DNA of 64,000 bases from Octadecabacter sp. SW4 (GCF_008065155.1 NZ_CP042819.1:186001-250000), one strand, 5' to 3'. Shown: positions 51,222-60,867, counted from the stretch's first letter. Numbers and translations: made by a program. The notes: generated by a model not told the origin, from the letters alone.

Positions 51222-51971
51222 TCAGACGCCGTCCCTGCGGTTGGACTTCCACGCCGCGTAGCGGATCAGCGTTTCGGGATCCGTAGGAGGATAGAGCCCA
51301 CGGATCGAGGCACCACCTTGGACTTGATCCATGACGAATGCTTCAAACAATTCCATCTCAACGGTTTCGGATGCAATTTCATCGGCCAGATGGCGAGGGA
51401 TCACCATCACGCCATCCCCGTCGCCCACAAGGATGTCACCGGGATAGACTGCGACACCGCCACAGGCAATCGGCAGGCCGATGTCGACGGCGTGGTGTTT
51501 GGTGAGGTTCGTCGGGGCGGAGGGCTTGGCGGCAAAGACAGGCATGTCCAAGGCGGCGACACCACGCGCGTCTCGAACCCCCCCGTCGCTGACCACGCCC
51601 GCGACGCCGCGCATCTGACACCGGGTCAACAGGATCGACCCGGCAGACGCAGCAGATGCATCCTGGCGACAGTCCATCACCAGCACAGCGCCCTGAGGGC
51701 AGTTTTCCACAGCGACACGCTGTGGATGGTCTGGTTCACGAAATGCATCCAATGGATCGGTGTCAGGTCGTGTCGGGATGTATCGCAATGTATAGGCCGG
51801 GCCGACCATGGTCCTGGCATCAGCATTCAGCGGATAGGTGCCTTGAATATATGCGTTGTGATAGCCGCGCTTGAACAGCAGCGTCGCGACACTCGCCGTG
51901 CTGGCCCTTGCCAGCTGATCAAGCGTTTTGCCGGACAGGATGACTTCATTCTCAGGCGATGGATTGGGCAT
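51222..51971 (-). CDS. RraA-family protein (HMG/CHA aldolase-like)
   Basis: The 249-residue protein has the RraA fold: GPAYTLRYIPTR near residue 57, VLVMDCRQDASAASAGSIL near 97, VAGVVSDGGVRDARGVAALD near 122 and PGDILVGDGDGVMVIPRHLA near 175, where Asp and Arg bind divalent metal and the pyruvyl group. Related enzymes cleave 4-hydroxy-2-oxo acids to pyruvate plus a second product. In this island it might cleave a keto-deoxy sugar acid, since no classical KDPG aldolase is present, but this is inference. Confidence 0.83.
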   Translation of the reverse strand: MPNPSPENEVILSGKTLDQLARASTASVATLLFKRGYHNAYIQGTYPLNADARTMVGPAYTLRYIPTRPDTDPLDAFREPDHPQRVAVENCPQGAVLVMDCRQDASAASAGSILLTRCQMRGVAGVVSDGGVRDARGVAALDMPVFAAKPSAPTNLTKHHAVDIGLPIACGGVAVYPGDILVGDGDGVMVIPRHLADEIASETVEMELFEAFVMDQVQGGASIRGLYPPTDPETLIRYAAWKSNRRDGV

Positions 51972-51983
51972 TCGAATGTCTTT

Positions 51984-52907
51984 CTAGGTGGCTGTGGTGC
52001 GAGACAAGCAAGCCGGATCAACCGCCACAAGAGCCCCGCGCCGCTGCACAACAGCTCGCGAGAGCGCACAGGCGTGGGCGATTGCGTCAACGATGTTATC
52101 TCCAGCGGCGTGGCGCGCGAAAAAGCCGGCGTTAAAGCTATCGCCTGCGGCGGTCGTATCTACAGGGCGCTCCACGGGGGTCACGGCGACATCCCCGCGA
52201 AATTCTCCGTCGGCATATGACACCGGTCCGACACCGTTCTTTACAACAACCGTCATCGCCCCTGCTGCAAGATAACGCTCTGCAGTGGCTTGCGGGCTGG
52301 TATCATTGAACCACTCGGCCTCGTCTTCATAAGATGGCAGGACGATGTCGCTGACCGCTGCACCCTGCATGATGGCCTGCGTCATTTCGCTGTCCGAAGC
52401 CCAGAGTTTCGGGCGCAGGTTGGGGTCAAATGCGATGGTTTTGCCCGCAGCACGCGCCTTGCGCAATGCGCCAAGTAGGGTTGCACGACCTTCAGGTGCA
52501 AGGATCGCCAAGGTGATGCCTGAATAGTAGATAATATCGGACCTCGCCATCGCGTCGCCCAATGCCGCCGGATTATCCGCCAGCGTCTTTGCCGCTGACT
52601 GCCCGCGCCAATAGGAAAAGCTGCGTTCCCCGTGGTCCAGAGAAATCAGGTAGAGGCCGACGGTCTTGCCACCAGACACCTGTGCAAACCGGCTGTCGAT
52701 CCCGCTGTCACTCATAAACGTCAACATATTCTGAGAGATAGGATCATCCCCGACGGCCGTCAGATAGGATACCTGCACATCGGGCGCACAGCGGGCCAGA
52801 TACCAGGCGGTGTTGAACGTGTCGCCGGCAAAACCCAAGCGGAAATCGCCGTCGGTATCTGATGGGGCCAATTCGGCCATACATTCGCCAATCGCCAGAA
52901 CGCGCAT
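51984..52907 (-). CDS. kdgK: 2-dehydro-3-deoxygluconate (KDG) kinase
   Basis: The 307-residue PfkB-family kinase phosphorylates KDG, the product of uronate catabolism. It begins with VLAIGECMAEL, has GFAGDTFNTAWYLAR near residue 25, YWRGQSAAK near 98 and the catalytic segment VDTTAAGDSFNAGFFA near 255, with the Asp base and anion hole. GERSFSYWR is typical of KdgK. AAAGGAAC precedes the start. It is co-oriented with the RraA-like gene 12 bases away and with the SDR gene upstream. Confidence 0.92.
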   Translation of the reverse strand: MRVLAIGECMAELAPSDTDGDFRLGFAGDTFNTAWYLARCAPDVQVSYLTAVGDDPISQNMLTFMSDSGIDSRFAQVSGGKTVGLYLISLDHGERSFSYWRGQSAAKTLADNPAALGDAMARSDIIYYSGITLAILAPEGRATLLGALRKARAAGKTIAFDPNLRPKLWASDSEMTQAIMQGAAVSDIVLPSYEDEAEWFNDTSPQATAERYLAAGAMTVVVKNGVGPVSYADGEFRGDVAVTPVERPVDTTAAGDSFNAGFFARHAAGDNIVDAIAHACALSRAVVQRRGALVAVDPACLSRTTAT

Positions 52908-52919
52908 GTCCGTTCCTTT

Positions 52920-53663
52920 CTACGAGAACAGCATGCCGCCGTTGATGTCGATATTTGTCCCGGTCAGGAAGGCGCTGTCGTCGCACGCGAGGAATAACAC
53001 GAGGTTGGCCGCATCATCCACATGGCCCTGTCGCTTTAGCGGAGCGTTGGCCTCGAACCCTTTGCGACCTGCGTCGGGCGTGTGAATATTGTGGAAGTCC
53101 GTATCGATCATGCCGGGACACAGCGCGTTGACACGGATGTTAGGGCCAAGCTCTTTAGCAAGCGCGCGGGTCATGGTCATGACTGCACCCTTGGACGTGG
53201 CATATGCGACTGCACCGGGGCCACCGCCGTCACGACCGGCCTGAGACGCGAGATTCACGATTGTACCGCTTTTCATATGCGCGAGGCAGGCCTTGGTCAT
53301 CATGAAAGTGCTTGTCAGGTTCAGCGTCATGACATTGTTCCAGTGCGTCAGGTCCATTTCAGCAATGGTCTTGCGTGCAATCAAGCCGCCCGCGTTGTTC
53401 ACCAGCACGTCCACGCTGCCAAATGCATCAATCGCTGCATTGACCAGTTTGTCGACGCCGCCTTGCGTGTTCAGGTCGGCCTGAACCGCCAGCGCCTGAC
53501 CACCCGCTGCTTCGATCTCGGTCACGACTGAGTCGGCGCCTTTGGAGCTTTCGAAATAACTGATCGCCACCTTCGCGCCTTCGGCGGCGAGTTTTTTGGC
53601 TGCTGCGGCGCCGATGTCCCGGCCGCCCCCCGTGACGATTGCCGTTTTCCCTACAAGTTTCAT
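52920..53663 (-). CDS. SDR-family reductase (probable DEH/uronate reductase)
   Basis: The 247-residue short-chain dehydrogenase has the NAD(P)-binding GGGRDIGAAA near residue 12, NNAGG near residue 90 and catalytic Ser-Tyr-Lys in LASQAG and YATSKG near 155. The stretches NNAGGLIARKTIAEMD and GGGPGAVAYATSKG resemble the alginate keto-uronate (DEH) reductase A1-R of Sphingomonas, which makes KDG. GGAAGGA precedes the start. With KdgK downstream this gives keto-uronate to KDG to KDPG. Confidence 0.85.
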   Translation of the reverse strand: MKLVGKTAIVTGGGRDIGAAAAKKLAAEGAKVAISYFESSKGADSVVTEIEAAGGQALAVQADLNTQGGVDKLVNAAIDAFGSVDVLVNNAGGLIARKTIAEMDLTHWNNVMTLNLTSTFMMTKACLAHMKSGTIVNLASQAGRDGGGPGAVAYATSKGAVMTMTRALAKELGPNIRVNALCPGMIDTDFHNIHTPDAGRKGFEANAPLKRQGHVDDAANLVLFLACDDSAFLTGTNIDINGGMLFS

Positions 53664-53707
53664 ACTGATCCTTCCCGTTGTGTCCGCCGCGCGAAACGCA
53701 CGCTGAC

Positions 53708-54589
53708 TTACTTCTCTAGCGTCATGAAATAGTCAAAAATCTCGGGGACGTTTCCGCCCCCGATACCGGCGTTGACTGCGGCTTGAAGGTTGCTTGAAGT
53801 GCCTTCTGCAATCTGCGCGCGGGTGCCCATGTCCTCAGCCATTTGCAAAAAATAGGCCAAGTCCTTGTTGGCGTTGTTGATTGAAAAGCCGAGGTCGCTG
53901 ATACCGTCCACCGCGTATTTCTTGCAGAACGCCATGAAAGGTGAATTTGATGGACCGGCAGACATGATGTCGAACAGCTGAGAACGGTCTACGCCCGCGC
54001 GGTCAGCGATGGCAAAGGCCTGGCTCATGGCGGTGACGGTTGTCATGCCCATAAAATTGTTAATCAGCTTGGTGACATGTCCGGCACCGAGCGCCCCAAG
54101 ATAAAAGACGTTCTCGCCCTGTTCGTCCAGCACGGGCTTAACCTTGTCGAAGGTCGATTTATCGCCGGCCGCCATGATGTTCAGCAACCCATCTTTGGCG
54201 TGGGCGGGCGTCCGCCCGAGAGGCGCATCAATCATGCCAGCACCCTTAGCAGCCAAATCCGCGCCAATTTTGCGGGTTGAAGCCGGGATCGAGGTGCCAA
54301 AGTCGATCAGAACCGCCCCCGGCTTTACCCCCGCCAAGATGCCATCATCGCCATAGACGAGGCTTTCGACGACTTCAGAGGTTGTGACGCATAGCATGAT
54401 GATGTCGCAGGTTTCGGCTAGTTCTTTGGGGGTTGCGGCCTCGCGTGCGTTTCCGCGCGCGGTCACCGCATCAATAACGGGCCGTTTGCGCCCCATCACA
54501 ACCATTTCAAACCCGCGAGTTTGCAGGTTCTCGACCATGTTGCCGCCCATAAGGCCGAGGCCGATAAAGCCGATGACGGGTTTAGTCAT
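53708..54589 (-). CDS. NAD(P)-dependent 3-hydroxyisobutyrate/tartronate-semialdehyde-type reductase
   Basis: The 293-residue beta-hydroxyacid dehydrogenase has the Rossmann start VIGFIGLGLMGGNM, substrate loop IDAPLGRTPAHAKDGLLNIM near residue 118 and the catalytic Lys in GHVTKLINNFMGMTTV near 170. GarR-like enzymes reduce tartronate semialdehyde; other members reduce uronate-derived aldehydes, so a second keto-uronate reductase is possible. The ATG at 54589 (GGAGC ahead) is preferred over an extension to 54724. Confidence 0.85.
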   Translation of the reverse strand: MTKPVIGFIGLGLMGGNMVENLQTRGFEMVVMGRKRPVIDAVTARGNAREAATPKELAETCDIIMLCVTTSEVVESLVYGDDGILAGVKPGAVLIDFGTSIPASTRKIGADLAAKGAGMIDAPLGRTPAHAKDGLLNIMAAGDKSTFDKVKPVLDEQGENVFYLGALGAGHVTKLINNFMGMTTVTAMSQAFAIADRAGVDRSQLFDIMSAGPSNSPFMAFCKKYAVDGISDLGFSINNANKDLAYFLQMAEDMGTRAQIAEGTSSNLQAAVNAGIGGGNVPEIFDYFMTLEK

Positions 54590-54620
54590 GATGATTGCTC
54601 CGTTGCGTGTTTGGGGGGCG

Positions 54621-54965
54621 TCACAGGAAATCCTCACGGTGTGGTGTAAAGACATCCAGCAGTGTGCCTGCTTCCAGGCAGGTGGCCCCGTGTTCAATAT
54701 CGGGTTGTTTGTAAAGCGAGTCACCAGCGCCCACGATGTAGGTCTTGTCGCCCACGGTGAATTCGAATTTGCCGGACATCACGTAGGTGATTTGCTCGTG
54801 GATATGGTGGTGCAGGGGGGCCGTGACGCCAGCCTCAAAATGCACTTCCACGATCATCAGGTTGTCGTTGTAGGCCGCAATCTTGCGTGACAGGCCATCG
54901 ACAACGGTCTCCAGCGTATTCTCCTGTCCGGGGAAGTGGTTTTTGATGGTCATATCGTAATCCAT
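54621..54965 (-). CDS. kdgF: KdgF-like cupin (unsaturated uronate ring-opening)
   Basis: The 114-residue single-domain cupin has the metal motif HHHIHEQITYVMSG near residue 51 (His, His, Gln/Glu positions) and the second cupin motif DIEHGATCLE near residue 88. KdgF linearises the 4,5-unsaturated monouronates released by alginate and pectin lyases. It lies eight bases downstream of the lyase gene and upstream of the reductases, fitting that step exactly. Confidence 0.88.
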   Translation of the reverse strand: MDYDMTIKNHFPGQENTLETVVDGLSRKIAAYNDNLMIVEVHFEAGVTAPLHHHIHEQITYVMSGKFEFTVGDKTYIVGAGDSLYKQPDIEHGATCLEAGTLLDVFTPHREDFL

Positions 54966-54972
54966 GTCCTGT

Positions 54973-57294
54973 TCAGCTGTTTGCGAGTTTCTTCATGACG
55001 ATTTTGAACGTGTGTTCATCCGGGTCGGTGAAATAGAGATCTGCGTCATAACCTTGATCGTCCATGAAATTGAAAACCCTCCTCGGGGCATCGAGCTTGT
55101 AGGGCACAAGGAGCGTTGCGAAGCGGTGGCGGGTTGCCGCGGGATACTGCGCGGTAAGGCAGGTGCTGACGTGCAAGCCTTGGTAATCCTCAGGGTCGAC
55201 GTCAGTGAATTCCGTCTTCTGCGTGATGTTTGGCTTGCCGCCTTCGGACCAGACAACCTGCCCATAGAACCCCGCGCGATCTCCGCTATGGCGGAAGGAC
55301 GTTTTGCCCAGGTCGAACGGATTATTGGCATGCAAGAGCCATTCAACCGTAACAGGGGTTTCGGCGTCCACCTTGTCGACGATCACGAAATAGGAATTGC
55401 GCACAAAGTAGATTTCGCGCTCCGCGCGGGTCACTTCGGGGGACAGGCTTTGATACGCCGGCGTCGCATCACCGTGAATGAAGATGTGATCGTCGCGCTG
55501 TTCGGCAGCGATGATCTTGCCCGTCGCCCCCAAGGCCTTGGACTTATCCTTTTCAGCGTACTGCCCTTTGCCATTGATCAGAATGGCGTTCTTCGATCGG
55601 GTCTGCCTGCGCCAATTCCGGTGCATGCTGGAATTGAATGCAACATAGTAGCCAGATTGGATAGCCATATCTTCGCCATAGGCGGCCATGCAAAATGCGT
55701 TCTGATCTCCGTGGCTATGGCTGACAGATCCGAATCTGGACGACTTGAATACAAACTGAATGTGGTTGTCGGGGTCGTCCATCGCATGTTGGGCACCAAC
55801 CCAGCCGATGCCTTTGAAGTGACGTAGACCACCCTTTGGGGGCGTGGCTTCGACCATGGGGAAATCTGTCTGGTAAACCAATTCATCGAAATTGGTGTCC
55901 CACCAGCCCCAGTTATAGAACGCCATTTCTGTGCCAGGATTGGTGGCCAGGTTTTCGTCGGCATACCACTGGTATTCACCCTTTCCGGTCACGCCCGCAA
56001 ATTGGCGCATGTTCAGGCCGGTCTTGATCGCGGGCAGGTCGCCTTGCGTGCTATCATCGCCAAACGTGGAACGACGGGTGTTGGGCGCCTTGCAATACAG
56101 CGGGAAGTCACCTGTGTTTTGCAGGAAAGGCCGTTTATAGAGGTCAATCCCGGTATAGGATTTCAGCCGGTTGGCTGCATCAATAAGGTATGCAATGCCC
56201 ATCATCCAGTAATTGGTGCCTTCGGCCCAGCCCCCATCGGCGTCACCCCAGGGCGAATAGACTGTCATCAGGAATTCAATGGAGTAGTTGAGCCAATCGC
56301 GCGCCTCGTCGTCCTCATCGTCTCCTAACAGTGCAATGCAGCAGGGCACGATGCACAACGAAACTGAGCGCACGGCGTGACTGTCGTATGGGAAAAGGTG
56401 AATCTTGGCGTTCAAGATCGCATGTTCGGCAATATCGCGGGTGCGTTCCAGTAGGGCCGCCCGAACGGTCGCGCGTTCTTCCTCGCTGAGGTCGTCATAA
56501 AGCCAGTCATATCCCCACGCCAAAGCATTGCACACCCGATAGGCCCATTCGTCCGTGTGGGCGCGGGATGTGACCCCCATCGGATCCCAGCTTGCTGCCT
56601 CAAGCAGCCACTGTTTGGCGCGGGCCGTCATCTCGGCGTCATCGGTAACCTTGCCCCCGATGGCGAGGTGGCGGATCGCGTACCAGACCTCTTGCAGATC
56701 AATATAGGTTTGCCGCCAGATGGGGGCCGTGCGCTGATGGTTCGGGTATCCGGAAGGTTCGCACTGGATGTCGCGATCCATCCACGGCAGTACGGACTTT
56801 TCGTAGAATGTGGACCAGGTACAGTGATCAGGGTCGGCCTTGACGGCGTCCTTGAAATCACTCAGCCGCGCGTTTGTCATCCAAAGGCGCGGGTGATCCA
56901 TCGCGACGTTTGACAACCGCTCCGCACGTGAAGGTAGCGGCGTTTCCGGCAGCCCATCACCGATACTAAAGCTGCGGCTGCTGCTCCAACTGCTGGATGG
57001 CGCGCCAGTGTCGGCGCCCCATGTAGCATAAGACCAATAATAGGTGCCGGGTTCCAGCGTGGTGCCGGGCGTAAAGAAGTTCAGCGGCAGGCCCTCGAAG
57101 ACCAGTGTTTTCCCCTTCGAGAATTTGGGATCGGTGGACAGGCGCATCACATAGCATGCGTCGTCATCGAGCACTGGAATCCACATGAAACGGGGTGGGT
57201 TCTCGGTGACTTCCGTGTCGGCGGTCGGGCTATACTGAATAGTCAGTCGGCCTGCCTTGGGTTCATCAAGCAAAGGAAGAGAAGTGGCCGGCAT
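54973..57294 (-). CDS. PL15-type exolytic oligoalginate lyase (Atu3025-like)
   Basis: The 773-residue protein matches the Agrobacterium exolytic alginate lyase Atu3025 (776 residues) along its length as I recall it: LDEPKAGRLTIQYSPTADTE at the start, an alpha/alpha-barrel middle and a beta-sandwich heparinase II/III-type end. Likely catalytic residues are Arg194, His306 in PYDSHAVRSVSL, Tyr362 in GTNYWMMG and a later His in GSVSHSHGDQN. No signal peptide is visible, so it should cut imported oligo-uronates in the cytoplasm to unsaturated monomers, which KdgF then opens. It follows the ABC binding-protein gene across a hairpin. Confidence 0.92.
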   Translation of the reverse strand: MPATSLPLLDEPKAGRLTIQYSPTADTEVTENPPRFMWIPVLDDDACYVMRLSTDPKFSKGKTLVFEGLPLNFFTPGTTLEPGTYYWSYATWGADTGAPSSSWSSSRSFSIGDGLPETPLPSRAERLSNVAMDHPRLWMTNARLSDFKDAVKADPDHCTWSTFYEKSVLPWMDRDIQCEPSGYPNHQRTAPIWRQTYIDLQEVWYAIRHLAIGGKVTDDAEMTARAKQWLLEAASWDPMGVTSRAHTDEWAYRVCNALAWGYDWLYDDLSEEERATVRAALLERTRDIAEHAILNAKIHLFPYDSHAVRSVSLCIVPCCIALLGDDEDDEARDWLNYSIEFLMTVYSPWGDADGGWAEGTNYWMMGIAYLIDAANRLKSYTGIDLYKRPFLQNTGDFPLYCKAPNTRRSTFGDDSTQGDLPAIKTGLNMRQFAGVTGKGEYQWYADENLATNPGTEMAFYNWGWWDTNFDELVYQTDFPMVEATPPKGGLRHFKGIGWVGAQHAMDDPDNHIQFVFKSSRFGSVSHSHGDQNAFCMAAYGEDMAIQSGYYVAFNSSMHRNWRRQTRSKNAILINGKGQYAEKDKSKALGATGKIIAAEQRDDHIFIHGDATPAYQSLSPEVTRAEREIYFVRNSYFVIVDKVDAETPVTVEWLLHANNPFDLGKTSFRHSGDRAGFYGQVVWSEGGKPNITQKTEFTDVDPEDYQGLHVSTCLTAQYPAATRHRFATLLVPYKLDAPRRVFNFMDDQGYDADLYFTDPDEHTFKIVMKKLANS

Positions 57295-57335
57295 CGGTCA
57301 GGAATCCCACAGAATGAAGTTGGAACAAAATGCGA

Positions 57336-57358
57336 GGGGCGACAGAAACTGCCGCCCC
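57336..57358 (-). terminator. Hairpin after ABC binding-protein gene
   Basis: On the minus strand GGGGCGGCAG pairs with CTGTCGCCCC (10 bp, one G-T pair) around a TTT loop, 11 bases after the stop codon and before the lyase gene. It likely buffers expression of the binding protein relative to the lyase. Confidence 0.6.
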
Positions 57359-57369
57359 GGCGATAAGAT

Positions 57370-58932
57370 TCAGTTTACGCCGTACTGACGATCGTAGGCG
57401 GACTGCATAACAACCAGCAGCTCCTGCATGCCCATCTCGTCGAGCGTGGCGATATACTCGTCCCAATCGGCCATCACGTCCCCATTGCCAAGGATCCAGC
57501 TTTGCTGACGCTCGAGCATGTAGTCGCGAATACTGCTCCATGTGCGGTCGTAGACCTGCTGTTCGTCAGCCGTGAATGCCACGCCCAGAAAGTCAGGGAT
57601 CAGGTAGTCGCCGGAGTCATAAAGGGCAATGCCCTCAAGGGCGAACTCGTTGCTCCACTGGATTTCATAGTCGTAATCCTGGAAGTAACCACGGCCCTGA
57701 AGCTGGGCGCCCACCTGATAAAGCGAGCGGTTCACCGGACCAGCATCCAGGAATTCCTGAGTGAAGATCGGCTCACCATCGACCATTTCATACTGCTGGC
57801 CCTCGACGCCAAAGTTGGCCAGGCGGCGGCCCTCTTCGGTGAACCAGAAATCGAAATACTTGATCGTCTCAACGACGTTCTCATTGGTGTAACCAATGGC
57901 CCAACCGTCCGGCTTGACGAGGATACGGCGGTGTTCTTCGATACGGCGCCCGGATGGGGACGCTGGCGGCAAGAAGGCCTCGAACGCAAAGCCGTCGATC
58001 TCGGACGACAGGCGATTGTAGCCAGAGGTGGAGGCGAACCAGTCATGGGTTGACCCGCCAAGGTTTTCCGACAGCAAGAAATCACGTGCAGAAGAACCGC
58101 GCGTGAAGATTTCAGCGTCGATCAAGCCTTCTGCATACCAGCGTGCAAGGTTGGCGATACCGTCGCGGTAGCCTTCACCGATATAGCCATGGCCAATTTT
58201 GCCGTCTTCAACCAAGAAGTCGTGGTAGGTGTCGGAACCGTGCGCGCGACCGTCCCAGAGTGTCACCAGACGGATGAGTTCGGGCCACTGACGCGCGAAG
58301 AATGGCACCTCATCCGCGATGCCATTGCCGTTGGGGTCCTGCGTCTTGAAGGCGCGCAGGACTGCTTCGTATTCATCGACCGTTTCAGGCATATCCAGAC
58401 CAAGCGCGTCGAGCCAATCTGTGCGGATCCAATACGCGCGGCCGTATTTACCATCGGGCAGATAGGGGATGTAATACATCTGACCATCGGAAGCCTTGAC
58501 GGCGGCCTCGATGTCGGGACGTTCCGCGTAATAGGCTGCGATATTTGGCGCATGTTCTGCGATCAGATCGTTCAGCGGCACAAACGCACCTTCGGGGCCA
58601 TACTGGTTCACAAAGTCGCGGATCCGGCTGGAGCCAACGATGTCGGGGACGTTGCCAGAGGCCAGCATCAAGTTCAGCGCCTCGGTGCGGCCCGTGTTTT
58701 CGTCCGTCCGCATGTTGGCGCCGACAGTGTCGTTTATCAGATGGATACCTGTCAGCTCTCGGGCGGCCTGCTCAACCGGCCAGGTTTCTTCGTAGATAGG
58801 ATAGCGTGCGTGGTTCATCTGGATCGTCAGTTCCAGAGGTTCATCGACAATCCTCAGATGACCGTCCGCAAACGCGGGCGTTGAAATAGCACTCCCTACA
58901 AGTAGGGTCGCCACTAGGCTCAATTTGCGCAT
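57370..58932 (-). CDS. ABC transporter substrate-binding protein (AlgQ-like)
   Basis: The 520-residue periplasmic protein has a signal peptide of about 22 residues. It belongs to the large family 1 binding proteins like AlgQ1/AlgQ2 of Sphingomonas, which bind alginate oligosaccharides. An EF-hand-like calcium loop DPNGNGIADE occurs at residues 199-208, as in AlgQ. GGAGG lies six bases before the ATG at 58932; an upstream ATG at 58959 is in the previous gene's end. It heads a binding-protein/AlgM2/AlgM1/AlgS set. Confidence 0.9.
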   Translation of the reverse strand: MRKLSLVATLLVGSAISTPAFADGHLRIVDEPLELTIQMNHARYPIYEETWPVEQAARELTGIHLINDTVGANMRTDENTGRTEALNLMLASGNVPDIVGSSRIRDFVNQYGPEGAFVPLNDLIAEHAPNIAAYYAERPDIEAAVKASDGQMYYIPYLPDGKYGRAYWIRTDWLDALGLDMPETVDEYEAVLRAFKTQDPNGNGIADEVPFFARQWPELIRLVTLWDGRAHGSDTYHDFLVEDGKIGHGYIGEGYRDGIANLARWYAEGLIDAEIFTRGSSARDFLLSENLGGSTHDWFASTSGYNRLSSEIDGFAFEAFLPPASPSGRRIEEHRRILVKPDGWAIGYTNENVVETIKYFDFWFTEEGRRLANFGVEGQQYEMVDGEPIFTQEFLDAGPVNRSLYQVGAQLQGRGYFQDYDYEIQWSNEFALEGIALYDSGDYLIPDFLGVAFTADEQQVYDRTWSSIRDYMLERQQSWILGNGDVMADWDEYIATLDEMGMQELLVVMQSAYDRQYGVN

Positions 58933-58955
58933 TTGATTTCCTCCCATTTGCGTTT

Positions 58956-59837
58956 TCATTCTTTGACACCCCCTAGAAGGATGCCTTTCTCAAAGTATTT
59001 CTGAACGAACGGGTAGACGATCAGCACCGGGATGATCGAACATACGATAATGGCTGCGGTAACGGTTTCCGCACTGAACCCGGCTGCTGTCTGAACGATG
59101 GCAAATTCATCATCGTCGCTGAGGTTCGAGATTGTATGGCGCAAGAACACCTGCAACGGGATTTTGCTTTCAGATTGCAGCAGCACCATGGCCCAAAAAA
59201 AGCCGTTCCAACGCGCGACGATAAGGAACAATGTGATCGTCGCAATGGCTGGCTTTGATAGCGGGATGAACACCTTCCAAAGAACTTGAAAATCGTTGGC
59301 CCCGTCCATGCGAGCGGCTTCTTCGAAGCTTTGCGGAATGGATTCAAAGAAGTTGCGCAGGAGGATGATGTTGAAGGCATTAATCGCAAAACCAAGGATA
59401 ATGCCGAACATGCTGTCCAAAAGCCCCAGATCGCGCATGTTCAGAAAGAACGGGATCAGACCCGCGTTGAACCACATGGTGAAGGCGATAAAGAGGTTGA
59501 AAAACCGACGACCCCTGAGCTGCGGGCGCGACAGAGCGTAGGCGCAAGGCACGATAAACAGCAAACTCATGACAGTGCCGCCAATCGTATAGATGAACGT
59601 ATTGCCGTAGCTGATCCAGAACTGCGGATCAGACACAATGTACCCGTAGGCTTCAAGCGTCGCATCGATTGGCGTCAGCACCACTTTACCTGCTTGCGCT
59701 GCAAACCCCGAACTGAATGACACCGCAGCAATATAGATAAACGGATACAGCGTGGCGACTGTGAACAGGCCGATCAGGACTGACACCACAATGGCGAAGA
59801 ATTTGTCGCCGTTTGAATAGAGGTTCCAATTCATCAC
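58956..59837 (-). CDS. ABC transporter permease (AlgM2/LplC-type)
   Basis: The 293-residue inner-membrane CUT1-type permease has six helices. The ATPase-contact loop is FEEAARMDGANDFQVLWKVF near residue 180, and the end FVQKYFEKGILLGGVKE is typical of the LplC/AlgM2 group. AGGAGG precedes the start. It forms the channel with the permease at 59850. Confidence 0.9.
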   Translation of the reverse strand: MMNWNLYSNGDKFFAIVVSVLIGLFTVATLYPFIYIAAVSFSSGFAAQAGKVVLTPIDATLEAYGYIVSDPQFWISYGNTFIYTIGGTVMSLLFIVPCAYALSRPQLRGRRFFNLFIAFTMWFNAGLIPFFLNMRDLGLLDSMFGIILGFAINAFNIILLRNFFESIPQSFEEAARMDGANDFQVLWKVFIPLSKPAIATITLFLIVARWNGFFWAMVLLQSESKIPLQVFLRHTISNLSDDDEFAIVQTAAGFSAETVTAAIIVCSIIPVLIVYPFVQKYFEKGILLGGVKE

Positions 59838-59849
59838 TGCTTGATCCTC

Positions 59850-60863
59850 CTACCAGAGCGAAGTGCGCGAGAAGCGGCGTGACAAGGTATTGGCGGTCAT
59901 GACCAAAACGAAGGCGACGACGGCGTTGAACAACCCACCTGCGGCGGCAAGATCGTATTGACCGGATTGAAGGCCCTGACGATAAATCCATGTGTTCACC
60001 ACGTCAGCCGTCTCATAGGTCGATGGCTGGTAGAGCAAGATCACCAGTTCGAATGAAACCTCCATGACGTTGCCAATCCGAATGATCAGCATGATCAGGA
60101 TGGTTGGCAGGATCGAGGGAATTGTGATCTTCCACATCATCTGCCAACGGTTCGCGCCGTCGACGACAGCGCTTTCGTAGAGCGACGGGTTCACACCCGC
60201 GATGGCGGCAAGGAATACGATGGAACCGAAGCCGGCCTCTTGCCAGATTCCCGTCCCGACAAAGATCGGTCGGAACCATTGGGGCTGGGTTAGGAAGTAG
60301 ATCGAATCCATCCCAAACCACCCAAGGATGGTGTTGATGATACCGGCGGTGGGCGAAAATGCGGTGATGACGATACCAGCAATAATCACCGATGAGATGA
60401 AGTGCGGCAGGTAAACGATGGTCTGCGCCGTACGTTTGTATGTCGCGTGCAAAACCTCGTTGAACATCAGCGCAAGGATGATCGGTGCCGGGAAGCCGAA
60501 CAACAAATTATAAAAGCTGATGGCTATCGTGTTGCGCACCGCTCGAAGGAATTGGTCGTTCGAGAAAAGCGTCTGGAAATGCTCGAATCCAATCCATGGG
60601 CTATTCGCGACGCCCTTGAAAATCGAATAGTCTTTGAAGGCAATCTGAAGTCCGTACATCGGTTTATAGAGAAAGACGAGGAACCAGATGATCGTTGGCA
60701 ACAGCATCGCATAGATCTGCCATTCGCGCTTGAAATGATCATAAAGGCGGACCCAGTTCTTGTCGGCCGCGTGGGTCTGTTTTCGGTCACGCAAGGCCTC
60801 GGACGCCTTGACGACCACTTCTTCGATTGGGGAACCTCCAACGTCGGAATTGCGGTCAGACAT
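59850..60863 (-). CDS. ABC transporter permease (AlgM1/LplB-type)
   Basis: The 337-residue permease has a longer N-terminal tail (about residues 1-50) than its partner, six helices and an EAA-like loop YESAVVDGANRWQMMWKITI near residue 232. LplB/AlgM1 proteins show the same TYETADVVNTWIYRQGL segment near residue 285. It starts five bases after the ATPase stop and ends 13 bases before the second permease. Confidence 0.9.
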   Translation of the reverse strand: MSDRNSDVGGSPIEEVVVKASEALRDRKQTHAADKNWVRLYDHFKREWQIYAMLLPTIIWFLVFLYKPMYGLQIAFKDYSIFKGVANSPWIGFEHFQTLFSNDQFLRAVRNTIAISFYNLLFGFPAPIILALMFNEVLHATYKRTAQTIVYLPHFISSVIIAGIVITAFSPTAGIINTILGWFGMDSIYFLTQPQWFRPIFVGTGIWQEAGFGSIVFLAAIAGVNPSLYESAVVDGANRWQMMWKITIPSILPTILIMLIIRIGNVMEVSFELVILLYQPSTYETADVVNTWIYRQGLQSGQYDLAAAGGLFNAVVAFVLVMTANTLSRRFSRTSLW

Positions 60864-60867
60864 CGAC

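Noticed and set aside
54964-55827. 287-codon plus-strand frame opposite the PL15 lyase
   Set aside because: No motif or ribosome-binding site, and the lyase is intact over the same bases.
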